Shown piece after piece: positions 63,601 to 64,000 of a stretch of DNA of 64,000 bases. Numbering within the stretch: position 1 is the stretch's first letter; every line of letters begins with the position of its first letter. The DNA lies in NCBI RefSeq assembly GCF_003004785.1, contig NZ_PVZS01000005.1, forward strand, positions 158,812 to 222,811, given 5' to 3'. The notes beneath the pieces were generated by a model. The model was given only the letters and a program-made list of their open reading frames with translations. It did no database searches and had not been told where the DNA came from. Position numbers and translations under genes: made by a program. The DNA is from Alsobacter soli (GTDB lineage: Bacteria; Pseudomonadota; Alphaproteobacteria; Rhizobiales; Beijerinckiaceae).

Positions 63601-64000
63601 TGGTGTCGCTGTTGGAGATGCGCAGGCGGGCGCCGGCCGTCATCGTGTAGTCGAAGGTGACCGTGTAGGTCTGCCCCACCACGAAGCCGACATCCTGGGT
63701 GAGCATCCGGGTGGCGTTCGTGGCCTGCGCCGCGCCGCTCGTGACGGCGGTGTTGGAGCCCAGCGTCCATCCGGTGGCGGCGGACGAGAAGTCGCCGTTG
63801 CTGATGAGCGTCGGGAAGGCGCTGTAGTCCGCCGTGTCCACGCCGGCGCCGCCCACGAGGGTGTCGGCGCCGCTGCCCGCGACGAGGGTGTCGTTGCCGG
63901 CGCCGCCGTCGAGCGAGTCGGCGCCGCCGCTCCCGTAGATCAGGTCGTCGCCTGCGCCGCCGCTCAGGGTGTCGCCCACGGCCGTGCTGCTGGTGACGCG
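60629..64000 (-). CDS. Large RTX calcium-binding repeat protein (5' end beyond right edge)
   Basis: The visible 1123 residues are the C-terminal part; the frame stays open to base 64000. It has many nonapeptide RTX repeats (GGAGNDTLxGGxGAD), which bind Ca2+ outside the cell and imply type I secretion; no ABC/HlyD/TolC genes are in the window. Three beta-sandwich-like inserts interrupt the repeats. The first (about 63810-63460) starts LISNGDFSSAATGWTLG and resembles CBM4/9-type modules. Two related inserts (about 63220-62830 and 62215-61855) share HNIFEHPNS and AxxLKLVTTxGxxGNNG and resemble the NPCBM fold. The end YDIYADDAHTTLLAHLHVVAA is a C-terminal secretion-like tail. Function may be adhesion or surface binding; substrate unknown. 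Confidence 0.88.
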   Translation of the reverse strand, partial: RVTSSTAVGDTLSGGAGDDLIYGSGGADSLDGGAGNDTLVAGSGADTLVGGAGVDTADYSAFPTLISNGDFSSAATGWTLGSNTAVTSGAAQATNATRMLTQDVGFVVGQTYTVTFDYTMTAGARLRISNSDTNGANVVYTSTVLDSAGTVTATFVATGSKLGIEADSGSFTGTLDNIRMLQVVDLATGKSNDGDVLQGVENVIGGATGNKIYGDTGANRLDGGAGNDTLAGGSGADTLAGGAGNDRLNGGEAWLADKEPASLTNAYLFQNKATSFYNGESLYIPAQYTHNIFEHPNSGAGETVAVYNLGGATTFSSDFVTNWSTSDGATFRVYADGALIFEKVDAPSSQVFSTGLLNVAGASQLKLVTTAGTSGNNGADHAMWLNPRLSWGIADGADSISGGAGDDTIEGGFGADTLDGGSGVDTLDYTASTGAVTVNLATGAASGGDAQGDIISGFENVWGSAQADSLVGDAGANIFIGGLGADTIVGGAGVDTVDYSTSGMNPAGGVGFFVDLLAGKGHNGAAEGDVLSGIENLVGSVWNDKLYGDAGNNRIDGGGWGNDLLSGGAGNDTLIGGAGNERLVGGLTWLADIAPTSQTNILQYSTPGPGGLIPFQYQHNIFEHPNSTGEAVLTYDIGSATTFSASFIKNVSAGGDGVTWRVYGDSTLLFEMADAPLGQMFSTGVINVAGYQQLKLVTTSGSAGNNGFDSAYWLNPVLSSGAVGSDNDSLVGGAGNDTLEGGAGADTMDGGAGTDTLDYAASSAAVTVDLSANTASGGDAQGDVISGFEYVLGSAFADRITGDANANWFYGGSGDDTLIGAAGADTMVGGWGADSMDGGSGVDTLDYTGSSTGVTVNLATGVGLGGDAQGDTLIGFENVWGTSSADSLVGDANDNIFRPYLGADTIVGGAGQDTVDYWYSGTGVSIDLTLSTAQSGGDAAGDVFSGIENVIGSTTAANWIKGDANANALTGWNGNDTLIGGGGADTLSGGAGNDAFTLDGSSLTIAAKVDGGTGADTLTIAANSGSSFTAANLAAAVTNMEVIDFRQAGVNANLSLSGAQVAAMTDANKDLTINTSLGGGDTIAIADAASRYTMSVSGNTTNYDIYADDAHTTLLAHLHVVAA

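Noticed and set aside
60629..64000. CRISPR-like or satellite repeats
   Set aside because: The repeated bases follow codon periodicity and encode RTX nonapeptides; there are no uniform spacers.

Overview
The window is strongly GC-rich, and nearly every reading frame is open on both strands. The gene families point to an alphaproteobacterium, most likely Hyphomicrobiales (Rhizobiales): a cbb3 oxidase, a DUF6522 protein, FixK/FNR-type boxes, a CtrA-like site before motA, four-subunit sarcosine oxidase, and a PQQ membrane glucose dehydrogenase. The genus cannot be fixed from sequence reading alone. I see no rRNA, tRNA, CRISPR array, insertion sequence or phage gene.

Layout. 1-1363 (-): motA and the 5' part of motB. 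1766-2092 (+): a small iron-permease-family membrane protein. 2386-5806 (-): a GH15 glucoamylase and a DUF2189 membrane protein. 5819-9461 (-): ccoN-ccoO-ccoQ-ccoP plus a short FixH-like protein, i.e. a high-affinity cbb3 terminal oxidase. 9790-20985 (+): a DUF6522 gene behind a perfect inverted repeat, then a complete nitrate respiration operon (fused narK, narG, narH, narJ, narI, a PpiC-type isomerase and a small Cys-tailed protein), preceded by two FixK/FNR-type boxes. 21116-24875: a PHA-system protein, a cupin, a winged-helix/TolB-like/TPR regulator and a class II histone-deacetylase-like amidohydrolase. 25153-30000: quinoprotein glucose dehydrogenase and, convergent to it, PEP synthase. 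30187-40186: two divergent ribose-type sugar ABC transporters sharing a 515-bp control region. The right-hand operon ends in a D-apionate-lactonase-like gene and so suggests apiose/apionate use. 40254-49182 (-): the full nitrous oxide reductase operon nosRZDFYL plus an ApbE flavin transferase (nosX). 49397-50668 (+): a ferritin-like protein and a small exported protein. 50902-53655 (+): a shikimate-dehydrogenase-like enzyme and a dehydroshikimate-dehydratase/HPPD-like fusion, a route from quinate/shikimate to protocatechuate. 53704-60486 (-): L-serine dehydratase and sarcosine oxidase soxB-soxD-soxA-soxG, i.e. sarcosine to glycine to serine to pyruvate. 60629-64000 (-): the C-terminal part of a large RTX protein with embedded carbohydrate-binding-like domains, running off the right edge.

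The main theme is respiration at low oxygen. The cbb3 oxidase, respiratory nitrate reductase and N2O reductase lie within 50 kb. No nitrite or NO reductase is present here, so the window alone encodes the first and last steps of denitrification. Around these lie scavenging modules for sugars, aromatic precursors and methylated amines that would feed the respiratory chain. The features most worth a second look are the RTX protein architecture, the ABC ATPase with an extra C-terminal domain beside the lactonase, the unexplained small proteins attached to the nar and cco operons, the inverted-repeat operators, and the palindromic repeat lodged inside the sox operon.
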